Shown piece by piece: positions 32,009 to 44,300 of a stretch of DNA of 64,000 bases (within the stretch, counting starts at the first letter, position 1; each line of letters opens with the position of its first letter). The DNA is from Symsagittifera roscoffensis (taxonomy: Eukaryota; Xenacoelomorpha; Acoela; Convolutidae). The stretch spans positions 61,295,850-61,359,849 of the forward strand of contig NC_087063.1 of NCBI RefSeq assembly GCF_963678635.1. The letters are read 5' to 3'. The translations under genes and the position numbers were made by a program. The notes beneath the pieces are model-generated. The model had not been told where the DNA came from and ran no database searches. It worked only from the letters and a program-made list of their open reading frames with translations.

Positions 32009-34363
32009 ATGAGGCGGAGCAGGGTACCGGTAGCTGAAAAAAGATCTACCGAAGCAAAGTATAATTCGTCGCTACGCAAAACAACATCAATGGGTCCGAA
32101 GATAACAAAGAAGAGCTTTTCAGTTAACATGGTCAGCACAAGGAGTACAGCGGAGAACAGAGCAAAAGAGGGCACGGAAGGGGAACGAGTAGAACCCACC
32201 ATCGAGATTGATCTAGAGACACCCGATCAAAGTGTGGATGAAACAGGGAAAATGGCGACGGAGTCAACTCCAATGCCCAATGCAGAAGAACCAAACCCGA
32301 AACCCATAGAGTTCTCACCCATAGACAATGCGGAAGATGCAATAGGCAACACCGAAGAAACGGTGAAAGAAGACTCTCAAGTAAAAAAGACATCTTTTAC
32401 GGAAAAGTTGGCAATGATGGTCGGAATTAAAACGAAAGAAAATGTGACTGAAGAACCAAAAGCTGAAAGAGCACGAACATTTGGGACAGTGAGCACGAAG
32501 ACGACAGAAGCCAATCCAAGAGAGGAACAAGTTAAAGCAGAGGCTACGGCCAAAGAGAGACCGACGGCTGACGATGAAGAGGCTACCATTGAGCTGGGTG
32601 ACTTGATGGCGAAACTGAATCAGATTGACAAAAAACTAAAGCACAGTGAAGAGGACAGAGAGGTGATAAGAAAAGAATTAAGATACAACAAGCACGAGTA
32701 TCTGGATAGTTATTTTAACCTGGCTAAGGCAACAGATGAGAGACTCAAGGAAATGTCAGATAAGGTAGAAGCCACCAATGAAGAACGAGAAAAGAACATC
32801 AAAAAAGATATGCAACAGTTGAAAAACCGATATGATGATGTCAACAGCCAATTAGGTAGCCTGGAAAAGAGAATGGACACAATGAGCAAGAATCAGGCCG
32901 AAAGTTCGTGTGCAATACAGGCGAAATTGGATGCAATCTTGAGAAGTTCTACTTCACAAGAAAGACCGGCAGCGGATCGTACGCAAGGCACCAGAGTCGA
33001 CTTTGTAGAACCACAAAGGAACAAACGGCAATCGACACCGTTGTCCTTAACCCGGGATACGGTGAGCATAGCACCAACAGCCGCGAAAACAATAATGAAG
33101 AATGGAACGTCGAATACAACGACTGATCCGGGGGACTCAACAGCTAACAGCAACGCAGGACCGGATGCTATGACATGGGCAAACACTTGGGAGATAATGA
33201 ATAGAACTCTAGAGGCCTTCGCCACAACGAACACTGACTCGAATGATAGAAGAGAGGGAAAATCCAGAAAAACATTCAAAAAACCAAAAGAATTCAAAGA
33301 TGACTCTGATGGATGCATTGATACTTGGGTGGAAGTGATGAGACTACACCTAGAACAGGACAACTTGAACGATGAAAGACAAGCGTGCACAGCCATACTC
33401 AGCAATTTAGAAGGCACGGCATTAAAATGCGTGGTGGCGAAGAAAGAAGAAGAACGCGATACCGCGGACAAAATCTTTGAAATACTGTTGAATAGATTCG
33501 GCTCAGGCATGAAGGGTCATCAAGCGATGATGCGATTTGAAAAAAGGAGACAGAGAGATGACGAATCGATAGACAGGTTCCTAGACGATCTCGAGAGCTT
33601 GAGAAGAAGGAGTGACCCAGAAGAATCTACCAATAGAAGAAACTTGAGCATAGCCTCAAAGTTTATTGATGGGGTAAAGAGTGATGACTTGAGAACGATG
33701 TTAGCAACGTATTACACTTTGTCGAAAGATAGTGCGCCAACTCCAGAAGAGATGAGGCAGAATTCAAGAAAATACATGCTGATGAAACCCAAGAAATACT
33801 CGTACTCAGACAACAGGAACACCCAAGGGGGGAGTCAGCCACAAAGGTCGTCATGGTACAAGCCTAGAGATGACATGGACAAACGCAGGTCGTGTGCTAA
33901 CTGCGGGTCAGTTGATCATCATGTGGCGGATTGCACGACATACAAACAGGGCATGAAGAGTTTGGGATATGCACCAGATGAGGAAGATATGAGCCAGATG
34001 GAAGAACACGAGTTCTATAGTGGCTTGATCATCAAAATAGGTGCAAGATGCTTCTTCTGTAACCAAGAGGGGCACTTCAGGATGGACTGTCCGTTGTTCT
34101 GGGAAGCGGTCAAGAATCAGAGTCATCCAAAACACAAGTTGGCATTGGCAGCAGTGCAGAACCAGAGAAACAGACAAGGTGAATTCGAGACGACAAAACT
34201 TGAGGGACCGAATGTAGAGCTACCAACGAAAACAGTGAAAGCTGTAACACAATGTGGTAGTGCAGCAGAGGCCACGGCGAAGAAAGCCCCAGAAATAGAT
34301 TACGAGAAGGCGGCAGCGGAGGCCATCAACAAAGTGAAGCAGGATATCGAAAATCGGGGCTAG
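32009..34363 (+). CDS. gag: E2 gag
   Basis: The only major E2 ORF without an internal stop: 784 codons from ATG 32009. The acidic and coiled-coil N-terminal half is followed by a Gag domain (SDGCIDTWVEVMRLHL, FEKRRQRDDESIDRFLDDL) and two CCHC knuckles (CANCGSVDHHVADC, CFFCNQEGHFRMDC). It packages element RNA. It ends in a frame different from the protease, because a stretch present in E1 between the last knuckle and protease is missing, so the fusion seen in E1 is broken here. Confidence is lower for function of this copy. Confidence 0.88.
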   Translation: MRRSRVPVAEKRSTEAKYNSSLRKTTSMGPKITKKSFSVNMVSTRSTAENRAKEGTEGERVEPTIEIDLETPDQSVDETGKMATESTPMPNAEEPNPKPIEFSPIDNAEDAIGNTEETVKEDSQVKKTSFTEKLAMMVGIKTKENVTEEPKAERARTFGTVSTKTTEANPREEQVKAEATAKERPTADDEEATIELGDLMAKLNQIDKKLKHSEEDREVIRKELRYNKHEYLDSYFNLAKATDERLKEMSDKVEATNEEREKNIKKDMQQLKNRYDDVNSQLGSLEKRMDTMSKNQAESSCAIQAKLDAILRSSTSQERPAADRTQGTRVDFVEPQRNKRQSTPLSLTRDTVSIAPTAAKTIMKNGTSNTTTDPGDSTANSNAGPDAMTWANTWEIMNRTLEAFATTNTDSNDRREGKSRKTFKKPKEFKDDSDGCIDTWVEVMRLHLEQDNLNDERQACTAILSNLEGTALKCVVAKKEEERDTADKIFEILLNRFGSGMKGHQAMMRFEKRRQRDDESIDRFLDDLESLRRRSDPEESTNRRNLSIASKFIDGVKSDDLRTMLATYYTLSKDSAPTPEEMRQNSRKYMLMKPKKYSYSDNRNTQGGSQPQRSSWYKPRDDMDKRRSCANCGSVDHHVADCTTYKQGMKSLGYAPDEEDMSQMEEHEFYSGLIIKIGARCFFCNQEGHFRMDCPLFWEAVKNQSHPKHKLALAAVQNQRNRQGEFETTKLEGPNVELPTKTVKAVTQCGSAAEATAKKAPEIDYEKAAAEAINKVKQDIENRG

Positions 34364-37300
34364 AATAATGTCGATAATCACAGTGGGAGGCCACGAGGTA
34401 ATCAGAAACTTGAGCGAACCGAGCGACCAGACAATAATGCACATTGACGTCTACGCAGATTACTTGAGTTGTATAAGCCCACAAACTACTTCTAGAGCGT
34501 TGAGAGCACTACTCATGAGAGGGGGCAGCAAGTCGGTACGTGTTGATAACAGGTATACTGAAGCTTATGGTCCACACGAGGTGATGCTAAATATAGATGG
34601 AATCAACATCTATACCAAGACAATGATAACATGTGACGAAGACCTAATTGGGCAAATCTACGTAGGGAAAGAAGAGTTGAAAGTGAAATCGATTGGACAC
34701 TGCGCCATGCTTGAAGAAGATGCGATGCACATCGGGACGGAGGCAGATGTGACAGGGCACGTGCTAGACATAAGTGGCAAAAAGACTCAGTTACGTGGGT
34801 TACTTGATACGGGAGCAGTCTTGAGCGTCATACCAATCGAAACTTGGGAACGGATGGGCTTTGACAAAGGATATTTGATTGACTCGAGAATACGGCTGTC
34901 AGCTGCAAACAAAGGGGCCCTTCGGGTGCTGGGCAGGACGCCGATAATAGCCCTCAATTTGGGGGAACGTAACCTGTGGATGAGCTTTCTCGTGGTAGAA
35001 AACCTAGATGAATCTGACCAATTCATTTTGGGCAGAGACTTCATCAGGAATTTCGACGTAACGATTGATCTAAATAACGCAATGTTCAGGATACGGAACC
35101 CGGATAGGAGGTACGCAATCAAACCGGTAAATTTAATAATGGCAAATGAAACTAAAGCACCGGTATTCTTGAGTAGGAGGGTGAGGCTAAAGGCGAATGA
35201 AGCGGCAATCGTAGGCTTGAGGATGAAAAATTACAATGAACTAAGTGACAACAAGCAAGTGTGTATAGTTCCGAATCCTAATAGTCAAAGTGCTGCTGTT
35301 TTAGGAAGATCCTTCTCGATAACGAAGAGCGGCCACTGCGTCAGTGTCTTGTTGAATACTCTTGATATACCGATCACGATACAGAGAGAGAGGAAACTGG
35401 GATATGCTTTACCGGTTTAAACTCGATATGAAATGATTGAGAACTCAAAACAAAGTGAAGCTGTTGATTGTCCCAATCACAGGGACAAAATTTGTATCTT
35501 GAGACGATTGCAAAAAATTAAAGATTCTTCAGGTCTTATTAAATCACTTAAGTCAGAAACGGACGATGGGCTGTCGAGCTGTTCGAACTTTCCAGAGCGA
35601 CCCACACTAGATGAAATGCAGACTGATAAACTGGTTCTGCCGGAGATTGAACATTTGAGGGGCAAACTGAAAGATGAACAGCTCGAAGCCATCAAGGACG
35701 TACTAGAGCGGAACGAGGAAGTTTTATCGAGGCATAAGGCGGATATCGGGTGTTGTAATTTTGTTGAGCATGAAATAGAACTTGAGGAAAACGCGGTACC
35801 ACACAGGGAGGGGGCGAGGCGCATGACCCCACACAAATCGGACGCGTGTAGAAAAGAAATCGAGACGTTACTAGAGTATGACATGATAGAACCATCCAAG
35901 TCCGAGTAGTGATGGCCAAAAAGAAAGGCGACCAGTTGAGGTTTTATTGTGACTTTCGATACCTGAACTCCGTCACGGTGAAGGATGCCTATCCCATACC
36001 TAGAATTGATGAGAGCCTCTCGAAGTTAGGTGATGCAAAATTTTTTACGACTCTTGATTTAGGCTCGGCCTTTTGGCAGGTACCATTAAGGAAGCAAGAC
36101 AGGGACAAGACAGGGTTCGCCTGCGAGTTGGGTCTGTTTCAATGGAAACGGATGCCGTTTGGACTCTGCAATGCCACAGCCACGTTTCAGCGGCTGATGG
36201 CACACGCGCTGATAGGCGTGACGAAGAAGTATGGCAACCTGGTAATGTGCTACGTGGACGACGTGGTAATAGCAACGCCAACACTAGAAGACCACATTGA
36301 GAGACTTGACGAGGTGTTCGCGTGCATGAAAAGATCGGGGCTGAAGTGTAAACCATCAAAGTGTGAGATACTCAAGGACTCAATAAAATATTTGGGCAGG
36401 ATGGTGGACAAGCACGGCATCAGACCTGATCCAGACGCCGTGGAAGCAGTCCTAACCTGGAAATCACCGAAGACAGAGCACCAGTTGATGAGCTTCCTGG
36501 GCTTCGCTAACTATTATAGGGAATTCATCAAAGGCTATGCGGACAAGGTATACCCGATGCAACAATTAATGAGACACAAGGGCAAGAAGTTCACGTGGAA
36601 CAACGCGGCAGAAGAGTCATTCCAGAGAATAAAGAAAGAGCTATGTGAGGCACCAGTACTGGGTATGCCGACTGAGAAGGGGATGTACGTGCTGGACACG
36701 GATGCGTCGGTAGTCGCGATTTCTGGGATTCTCCATCAAGAACAAGAATGGAATGGGAAGACAGTCTTGAGACCAATAGCATACGGGAGCAAAGTCCTAA
36801 GTGACACAGAAATGAAGTACGGAGCACCGAAAGCAGAGATGTTCGCAGTGGTCACCTTTGTCGAGAAATACAGAGCATACCTAGGCAGTGAGCCCTTCAA
36901 GCTGCGAGTAGACAACCGAGCACTAAGCTGGCTGAAAACGTACTCAATGGACCAGAGCTATATTGGGAGGTGGATAGTTCGCTTGGACGGATACAACATG
37001 ATAATTGAGCATAGAACGCGAGATAAACATCAAAATGCCGACAGCTTGAGTAAGAAGACGGAGTTCTACGAGAGACAAGAACAAAGAGAGGCGGACAGAC
37101 CTGAGATCAAAGATGGCTTCTCCTTCATGGACAAGGAAACGTACGACAGTCTTCCACTCACGAGATGGCTGGACAAATCAGGCAAACCGATTGAAGATCA
37201 TCCCGAATTACCAAAAGAGCCTCTTGAAAAAACCATCTTGAAGAAAAGCAGAAGGATTCCAATAGGAATCATGCTCAGGTCCAAGATCGTGAAGGAAACG

Positions 37301-38089
37301 CTCAAGGCAAAAGGTTATGATCTCAACCAGGTAGAGGAGGGAACTGTCAGAATAGATGAAGACTTAATGAGGTTGCTCGAGAAACTATCAGATGATAAGC
37401 CCATGATCCAAGGGAAAGGTCAGGAAGCACCGGAACTAACTATACTTCGGAGAGAAGAAACAGTGAACAATACTTACTCCTCAAGAGGAAGCGTCACTGA
37501 TAGCAAGGATGTTGTGCGATCACTAGTTGAAAAAATCCCCGAAAATATTCTGGAGCAGACAAAAGTCAGGAGTAAGAAAGTGACATTCAGAGAAGAGGCT
37601 GAACACCTGGGACTAGATCAAGAGTCCGGGGAGTGGTCCAGATTCATGGAAGAAGAAGAAACCGGAGAAGGGAAATTGTCCGGGGAGCGTGAAGAATGGG
37701 ATGAAGACTCGGATGAGAGCAGCGAAGGCCAAGACAGTCTGTGCATGATATTAGCGGAAGAGAAGATAAGACAACACGACAGGGAGTTACAGACGGATCC
37801 ATCTTCAGGAACGTACAATCTGGAAATACAAGAGGTACGAGGTGGTGAAGAGCTCGAGAAAATAGCGGTTTCAAGAAATCCATTCAGGAAACTATCGTGC
37901 AACTCAAACGTCAGAACGAATCTGGTACCAGAAGACGACATGAAAATTGTGAAAAGGATGATATGCGTGAAACTGAGCGATGACATCCACAACCCTGGTG
38001 AGATGAATGGACAGATCCTGGCGCTAAAGGAGCACGTCAAGGCGAGATATAGGCTGTCAGACCTAATAAGAGCCCAGAAGAATGACAAA

Positions 38090-38751
38090 ATGACAAGTAA
38101 CCTCTCCAAATGGATCCATTCGGGAGTCAAAGAGAAGGGGGAACTTGAGGAAGACAGCTACAAGATCTTGAGCCAGTTCTACAAAGAAAAGAGAGACTTA
38201 CTTTATCACACAGCTGAAGGGGTGGTAGCGTGCAAGAGGAGAGATGAGGAAAAGATATTACACAAACACAACCTCATCATACTACCACAATTGTACCAAA
38301 CGGAGGTGCTTTTCAGATCACACGACTAGATGGGCCACCAGGGGATAGATAAAGTGCAACAAAGGATACTTCATAGGTTTGACTGGCCGGGAATGAGAAA
38401 AGCTTGCGAGAGATGGGTGAATGACAAGTAACCTCTCCAAATGGATCCATTCGGGAGTCAAAGAGAAGGGGGAACTTGAGGAAGACAGCTACAAGATCTT
38501 GAGCCAGTTCTACAAAGAAAAGAGAGACTTACTTTATCACACAGCTGAAGGGGTGGTAGCGTGCAAGAGGAGAGATGAGGAAAAGATATTACACAAACAC
38601 AACCTCATCATACTACCACAATTGTACCAAACGGAGGTGCTTTTCAGATCACACGACTAGATGGGCCACCAGGGGATAGATAAAGTGCAACAAAGGATAC
38701 TTCATAGGTTTGACTGGCCGGGAATGAGAAAAGCTTGCGAGAGATGGGTGA
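38090..38751 (+). repeat. 331-bp tandem duplication inside E2 pol
   Basis: 38090-38420 is repeated at 38421-38751, essentially identical, joined at GGGTGAATG. The offset 331 is not a multiple of three. Both copies contain the TAG after RSHD. It may be a recent slippage event, an RT template jump or an assembly error. Confidence 0.9.
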
Positions 38752-40520
38752 ATGCCTGCCTAGCATGCCTTCAGGTAAAAGACCCAAGGAAGATGAAGTT
38801 TCCCCTCAAGTCTGTCGAGAGTTCGGAATTCAATGAGGTGGTGCAGATAGACCATCAGAAAATCTGCATGACGGAGTCGGGTTATAACCAAATACTGGTT
38901 ATAATAGATCACTTCACAAAGTTGGCGGAAGCGGTTCCGTGCCAGACAGCCTCAGCCGAGGAGATATGTGATCATCTGATAACGCATTGGATATCGCGGT
39001 ATGGTTGTCCAATGACTTTCCAGTCGGACAACGGCAAAGCTTTTGTGGGGGACTTGACAAAAGAATTGATGAAGAGATCGCACATTGCTCAAGCACACTC
39101 GACGACCTATCATCCACAGACCAATGGGTTGGTAGAGAGACAGAACAGGACACTGGTCAACATGTTAAGGGTGTACTGCTCAAGATACATGACGGACTGG
39201 GACAAATACCTGCCAGAGGTAGTAGGAGCCTATAACAGTACTCAACACTCAACGACGGGCATCAGTCCTTACATGATGTTGACAGGCAGGGAGAGGGCAA
39301 TGCCTCTAACATTTTTCTACCCGGAATTCGAGGGGAAGAGGACGTCGCCTCAAGCATATGTGAAGGAAGCGATCAAAAGACAACAAGAGCTGAACGAGCT
39401 ATGCAGGAGGAATACGGCGCAAGCGCAAATGAGACAACGCAAGAAATATGATGAAAAAATACTAAAAGCAAAGCCATATGAAGTGGGCCAGTACGTGTGG
39501 GTCTTCCAAAATGTAATACCGCCCAAGGGAACAAAGAAACTACTCAAGAAGTGGAGGGGACCATTCATGATAACGGAAGTACATCAACAAGGACGGTTCT
39601 ACCGCTTGAGTACTGGGCGAGCAGCACATTACGAAAATCTGAAGCCTCACGTCCCGTCCCCGGAAGACTGGTGCCTACCGAAAGACATGGAGGGTCTCGA
39701 GTACCTGGTGGTAGAGCCAGCGTGTGAAGTAAATGAAAGGGGCACCAGAGAGAAAAATGATGGCAATGAAAACTTGAGCTTGGACGACAATGAAAAGATA
39801 GAGGTGGAGTCTGAAGCAGGATCGTTTGCAGAAGAAGACTGGAACGACCCGGAGCAAGATGAGGTGCCGAAGTGGATGGAGCCAGATCGACCAATATCAC
39901 CGGGAACCAGAACTGGCAATCGTAAACGGACGGGCATGAGGTACAACAGATACGGGGATGACTTCTTGATCGACAAGATACAGCCAGACAAATTGGGCGA
40001 AGAATTACTGAGTGCAGGCGAACTGGAAGCCGAAGAGGAATGGCAGGTCATTGATGATGGTGGACACTATCCCCAGGAAGACTACTCGACACCAGAAATG
40101 GAGACGGACCTCGAACAGAGCGAGATGGAAAGGAGGGAGAACACGAACTTGAGGATACTGGAGTGGATACGCGACGTCAAAGACGAAAGCCATGGAGGAC
40201 AGAGTATCCAGCAAGTCGACGTGTCAGCAGAAAAATACGTGAAGTCAGAAGACCCTCTCTTCGGCTGGACGGCGACAGACAGGCCGCTGGACATTCCACC
40301 GGACAATGCAGACCCGACAACATCGACGGGGACGTCGATAAATATTTTTGTCCGGGGAGTGGGGGTAGGACTTACCCACACCGAAAATTTGATGATAAAG
40401 AAGCTTAAGGAAGTGAGAGAAACAAGCGAACTGGAGCTGGAAGAAGAAGAGCCAGAGCCTAACATAGGCCGGAATTTCAAAACGAAATTTGAAATACCCA
40501 ATCAGTACTCGGAAAACATC

Positions 40521-40964
40521 ATGATAACAGATAGTGACTTCATCCTGTCAAACAGAACGAGCGCGATCTGCATCACGGCAGACATGAGTTTCAAATCAAG
40601 ACTGGAGGCTGACTTCAAGAGAGAATACCAGAACGTAGAGTTTCTGTTCAGACAGAGACCAGGACTGGGAGGGATGGCAGCGCTCCCACCATCAGTAGCA
40701 CAAGTCCCAGGGAAATACCTGTGCTTCTTAGTGACGAGGGTCAATGACAGGAACACAATTGATCCTGAACACGTAATGTTGGCACTAACAAGACTACGAG
40801 ACTTCATGATTGAAAGAGAGATAACAGAGGTCTCGATGCCGGTGTATGACCCAAACAGGGGCAAACTGAGCCCAAGGGAATTGTACGCTATCTTACATGT
40901 AGTCTTTGCAGAAACTGAGATAATGGTGTATCTTCATAAGAAGTACTACTTGAGCATCGCCTGA
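40521..40964 (+). other. E2 macro-like domain (C-terminal part of Pol)
   Basis: 147 residues at the very C terminus of Pol, in the same frame as the integrase. The order of conserved segments matches TARG1/Poa1-like macro domains: TSAICITADMSFKSRLEADF, QRPGLGGMAAL, KYLCFLVTRV, LALTRLRDFM, EVSMPVYDP and a final VFAETEIMVYLH. This suggests binding of ADP-ribose or a related nucleotide. The catalytic Lys of TARG1 aligns with Arg, and the glycine-rich loop is replaced by VYDPNRGK, so hydrolase activity is doubtful. It is conserved in E1. Confidence 0.6.
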
Positions 40965-41384
40965 GTCGGGTACACGGGAGTATCGAGTCGGGTGTGAGGG
41001 AGGAGTCTTGAGCTAGGTACTGGGGTACAAAACAGGTAAGGGATCTTAGGGGTGATTGGCATGACAATTATTATTTTAAATGATTGATGGTGCTAAAACA
41101 TAAAATGTATCTGCATGTTTTTAGAAAATTTAAATTGAACTATTTTAGTAGGGCGAAAAGGAGAGGGTTTTTAATCATAAAAGTAATAGGGTTTTCTGGT
41201 TAGGGACACAGCTTGTCGGTCTAAAAAATCGGGTGTTATTTTCAGATTGATTTGTTGAACTCATATTGACTACTCATCTATATTCAATTGGAAGAAGAAA
41301 ACGATATCTCAAAAAGATAAAACTCAAGTTGCTCAGGTAAAACTCAAGTTGCTAATACTCAAGGACTCAAGTGAAATCACAGAA
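40965..41384 (+). other. E2 gap between pol and ORF3
   Basis: Non-coding. It ends in repeats of AAACTCAAGTTGCT (about 41322-41356), one followed by CAGGTAAA, which resembles a splice donor. It is the counterpart of 15345-15753 in E1 and could drive or splice ORF3/4 expression. Confidence 0.45.
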
Positions 41385-44300
41385 ATGGCAGATCGATACT
41401 GGAAGTCCATGCCGTCGGCTCTGAAAAAGCCCACACTTGACGAATTGTACAGACGGCTGAGGGACCTGGATTGTACTCAAGTGGACGAGAGAATGGCAGT
41501 GATGCTGAATGCCATCCTACAACTGGAGGAACAGGGCGAGTGTCGAGAGTCTGCGACGGAAGCGGTTTTGATGGTAGGCTACACCACTGATGGGGTGTCC
41601 AATCAAGAACAAACCAGATGGCTGTCCTGGAACGTGAATGGAGCGATAAGGGGGTTCGACTTGGCGAGGAACCCTGGCCTGAACAACAACACAGAGCATG
41701 GCGCGGGGGAATTCCCACTGCCGGTCAGACCATCAGTCAGGTCCGCAAGCCAGAGTACGAGTAAAGTACGGGGGAAGCTTATCCGGACGTCAGTGACGGG
41801 GGAAGCTTATCCGGACGTCAGTGCCATGAAAAGAGAACTCGAGAGGACCCAGCGGGAAAGGAATAAGGCGAACCTCGACCGGGATCAAGCGGTGCTTGAG
41901 AGGGATCCAGCGCGGAGAGAACTGGACATAATGAAAGCTGAACGGCTACAGGCAGAAAGGGTGCGGGAGAATGCCGCGAATTGTGAGCAGCTGAAGCAGG
42001 CTCTCGAGAGAGATCAGGCAAAACTTGAGAGGATCCAGCAACAACAACGCGAGCTCGATATGCAGAAAGGGGCTAGGCCCAAAGAACGGGTAGTGACTGT
42101 CTCAAGGCCAGAGTCACGCATGGAAGTGGATGAAACTCCTAGGTCGAAGGGACGATTCAACCTCGATCGTGCGGCTCAGGAACATATGAACGAGGGGCTG
42201 GAGGTATGGATACCACCCGAATCAGCGTCCTCCCTGCGTGGAATGAAGACTCAATTAATACGACCATTGATGGACGTCGCGCTGCCTGGATATACACCGA
42301 GTTCGACCCCGGGTAGTAGTCAGGTGAGTGGCGGCTCGTCACGATTGAAAGAGTTGCACGAGAGGCTACAGCTGAGGAATCGCGAGAGTCCGGCAAGAGC
42401 GGACTTACCCTCGACTTGGGGGGAGCAACCTGTCAGGAGTGTGGTGATCTCGAGCTACAAGAAGAATACGGAAGGGAGATATCGCAAGCACAATCGGATA
42501 GACTGGAATGCGGCGCAGAGGGAGAGGAGAGATTGCTTCCACGACGCGACTTGGGTGGAATACTTCACGTATCCGCGAGTGCCTGAAGGCGTGGTTCACT
42601 AAATCATTGGGGACAGCTTGCTACGGGTGCTGACTTACCCTCGACTTGGGGGGAGCAACCTGTCAGGAGTGTGGTGATCTCGAGCTACAAGAAGAATACG
42701 GAAGGGAGATATCGCAAGCACAATCGGATAGACTGGAATGCGGCGCAGAGGGAGAGGAGAGATTGCTTCCACGACGCGACTTGGGTGGAATACTTCACGT
42801 ATCCGCGAGTGCCTGAAGGCGTGGTTCACTAAATCATTGGGGACAGCTTGCTACGGGTGCTGACCCGGATCCAGTCCCATTGGCAAACGGGAATCTTGAG
42901 CTTCGCTGGAGCCGCAACGCCGCAGATGTTAGCGAAACTTGAGATGTTAGGGATGGTGAGTGTGTACACGGTCACCCTGATGGTCGGGACGAATGACGTG
43001 TCCAGGGGGGAAGCAAGGAAGGTGACAAGGCTGCACGAAAAGATGAGCTGCATTCTCGAGGAAATACGGATCCAAATGGATCCGGCCATTCTCACGGTAT
43101 GTACTGTTCCCTACAACATGGGAGCGGATCAACATGCAGTAGAGATGAACACAAAAGTGCGAGGCCTGAACGAAACAGTCAGGAAGATACATCAAAGGAG
43201 TGTCCTTCCCCTTAGGCTACTGGACGTGGCTGAGCAAATGGAGCTATCCTCTTTCCCTGACGATGCATCTGCGGATGGCATTCACTTTGATAGGCCCAGA
43301 GGGGTGGAGTGGTTGAACAACGTCTTCCAAAGACATATATGCGCGCTAGAGGCGGAATTGCTGGAGACAGCACAGGTCACGTTCGGACCACCTCCAAACC
43401 CACCCTTCTTCAACCCGAGATCTTTGTCCAGTCGCTTGGGCGAGAGAGCCGATTCTAGAGACAGTTCGAGGAACAGCCGGGCCAAGTTACCGAGCACCAC
43501 GCTCATGGAAGCTGATGAAGCGACATCAGCGACTCCTCAGGGGTCGATAATATCCTCAGTGGTGGTTGCGGAGAAAAAGAGGTCAGAGAAGCCACTGGAG
43601 ACCAGCAGACAGAGATAAAGAGAAGGTCAAGGAACTGGATCTGGAGGACCTAGAATGTAGGCAGGAGCTAGCGAGAACTTTGGGTCTTGAACAGGTGTCA
43701 CACGAAGACTTGGGGAGACACAGGTGCGTGGACTGGTTGAAGGCTTATGAAACACGTTTCTCGAGAGCGAAGTTGTCAGAGACAGCGGACCTGACTGGAA
43801 TTCCCACAAAGTCGGTGATGGGACCAATTAATTACAGACCTCTCAAGTCTTTGGGGAGCCGGGACTGGTGGTGGAGCCTCCCAAGCACCGAACCAGCATT
43901 GCCAGGATTAGAGTGGCCACTCCAGCACAGTTGAGAGTGGTAGACAAACTGATGAACCCGAGAGAGATGGAGTTACCAGACGCCGCATATGAAGGCGCAA
44001 AATTAGCCAATGACCCCCGATATGGGAAACCCTGCGGGCAGGCGCAATTGGCCAAAACCTTGGCAGTTTACGACAGGGCAGACCCGGCTGCAGCAAGGGT
44101 GGTTATCGTGGCAGGATCAGATTTTGAAGGTACGTCTCCCAAGTTGTTTTGGCCAGAAACCCTGATATATGCCTTGCCGGGAGCGGAGCTAAACCAGATG
44201 TTGACCCTGGTGGTGGCAATGAAGTCAGAAATGCCCTGCGAACCTGAGTTACTGCTGTTTGCAGGGATGAACGATCATCTGCACGCAACGGGATTTCTTG

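Larger units (their letters stand above)
34368..40964 (+). pseudogene. pol: E2 pol: protease, RT, RNase H, integrase, macro-like domain
   Basis: Protease LLDTGAVLSVIP (about 34800); RT LDLGSAFWQVPL and CYVDD (about 36250); RNase H VLDTDASVVAISG; spacer of about 400 residues (37080-38300); integrase with HH/CC finger (CLACLQVK), QIDHQKI, FQSDNGKAF, VERQNRTL and WRGPFMI; acidic linker (39655-40520); macro-like domain (40521-40961). Lesions: TAA near 35418; an approximately 13-bp deletion near 35900, just before the RT; TAG at 38327-38329 in the integrase finger; and a 331-bp tandem duplication (38090-38751) that shifts frame. It performs cDNA synthesis and integration in the intact family. Confidence 0.9.
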
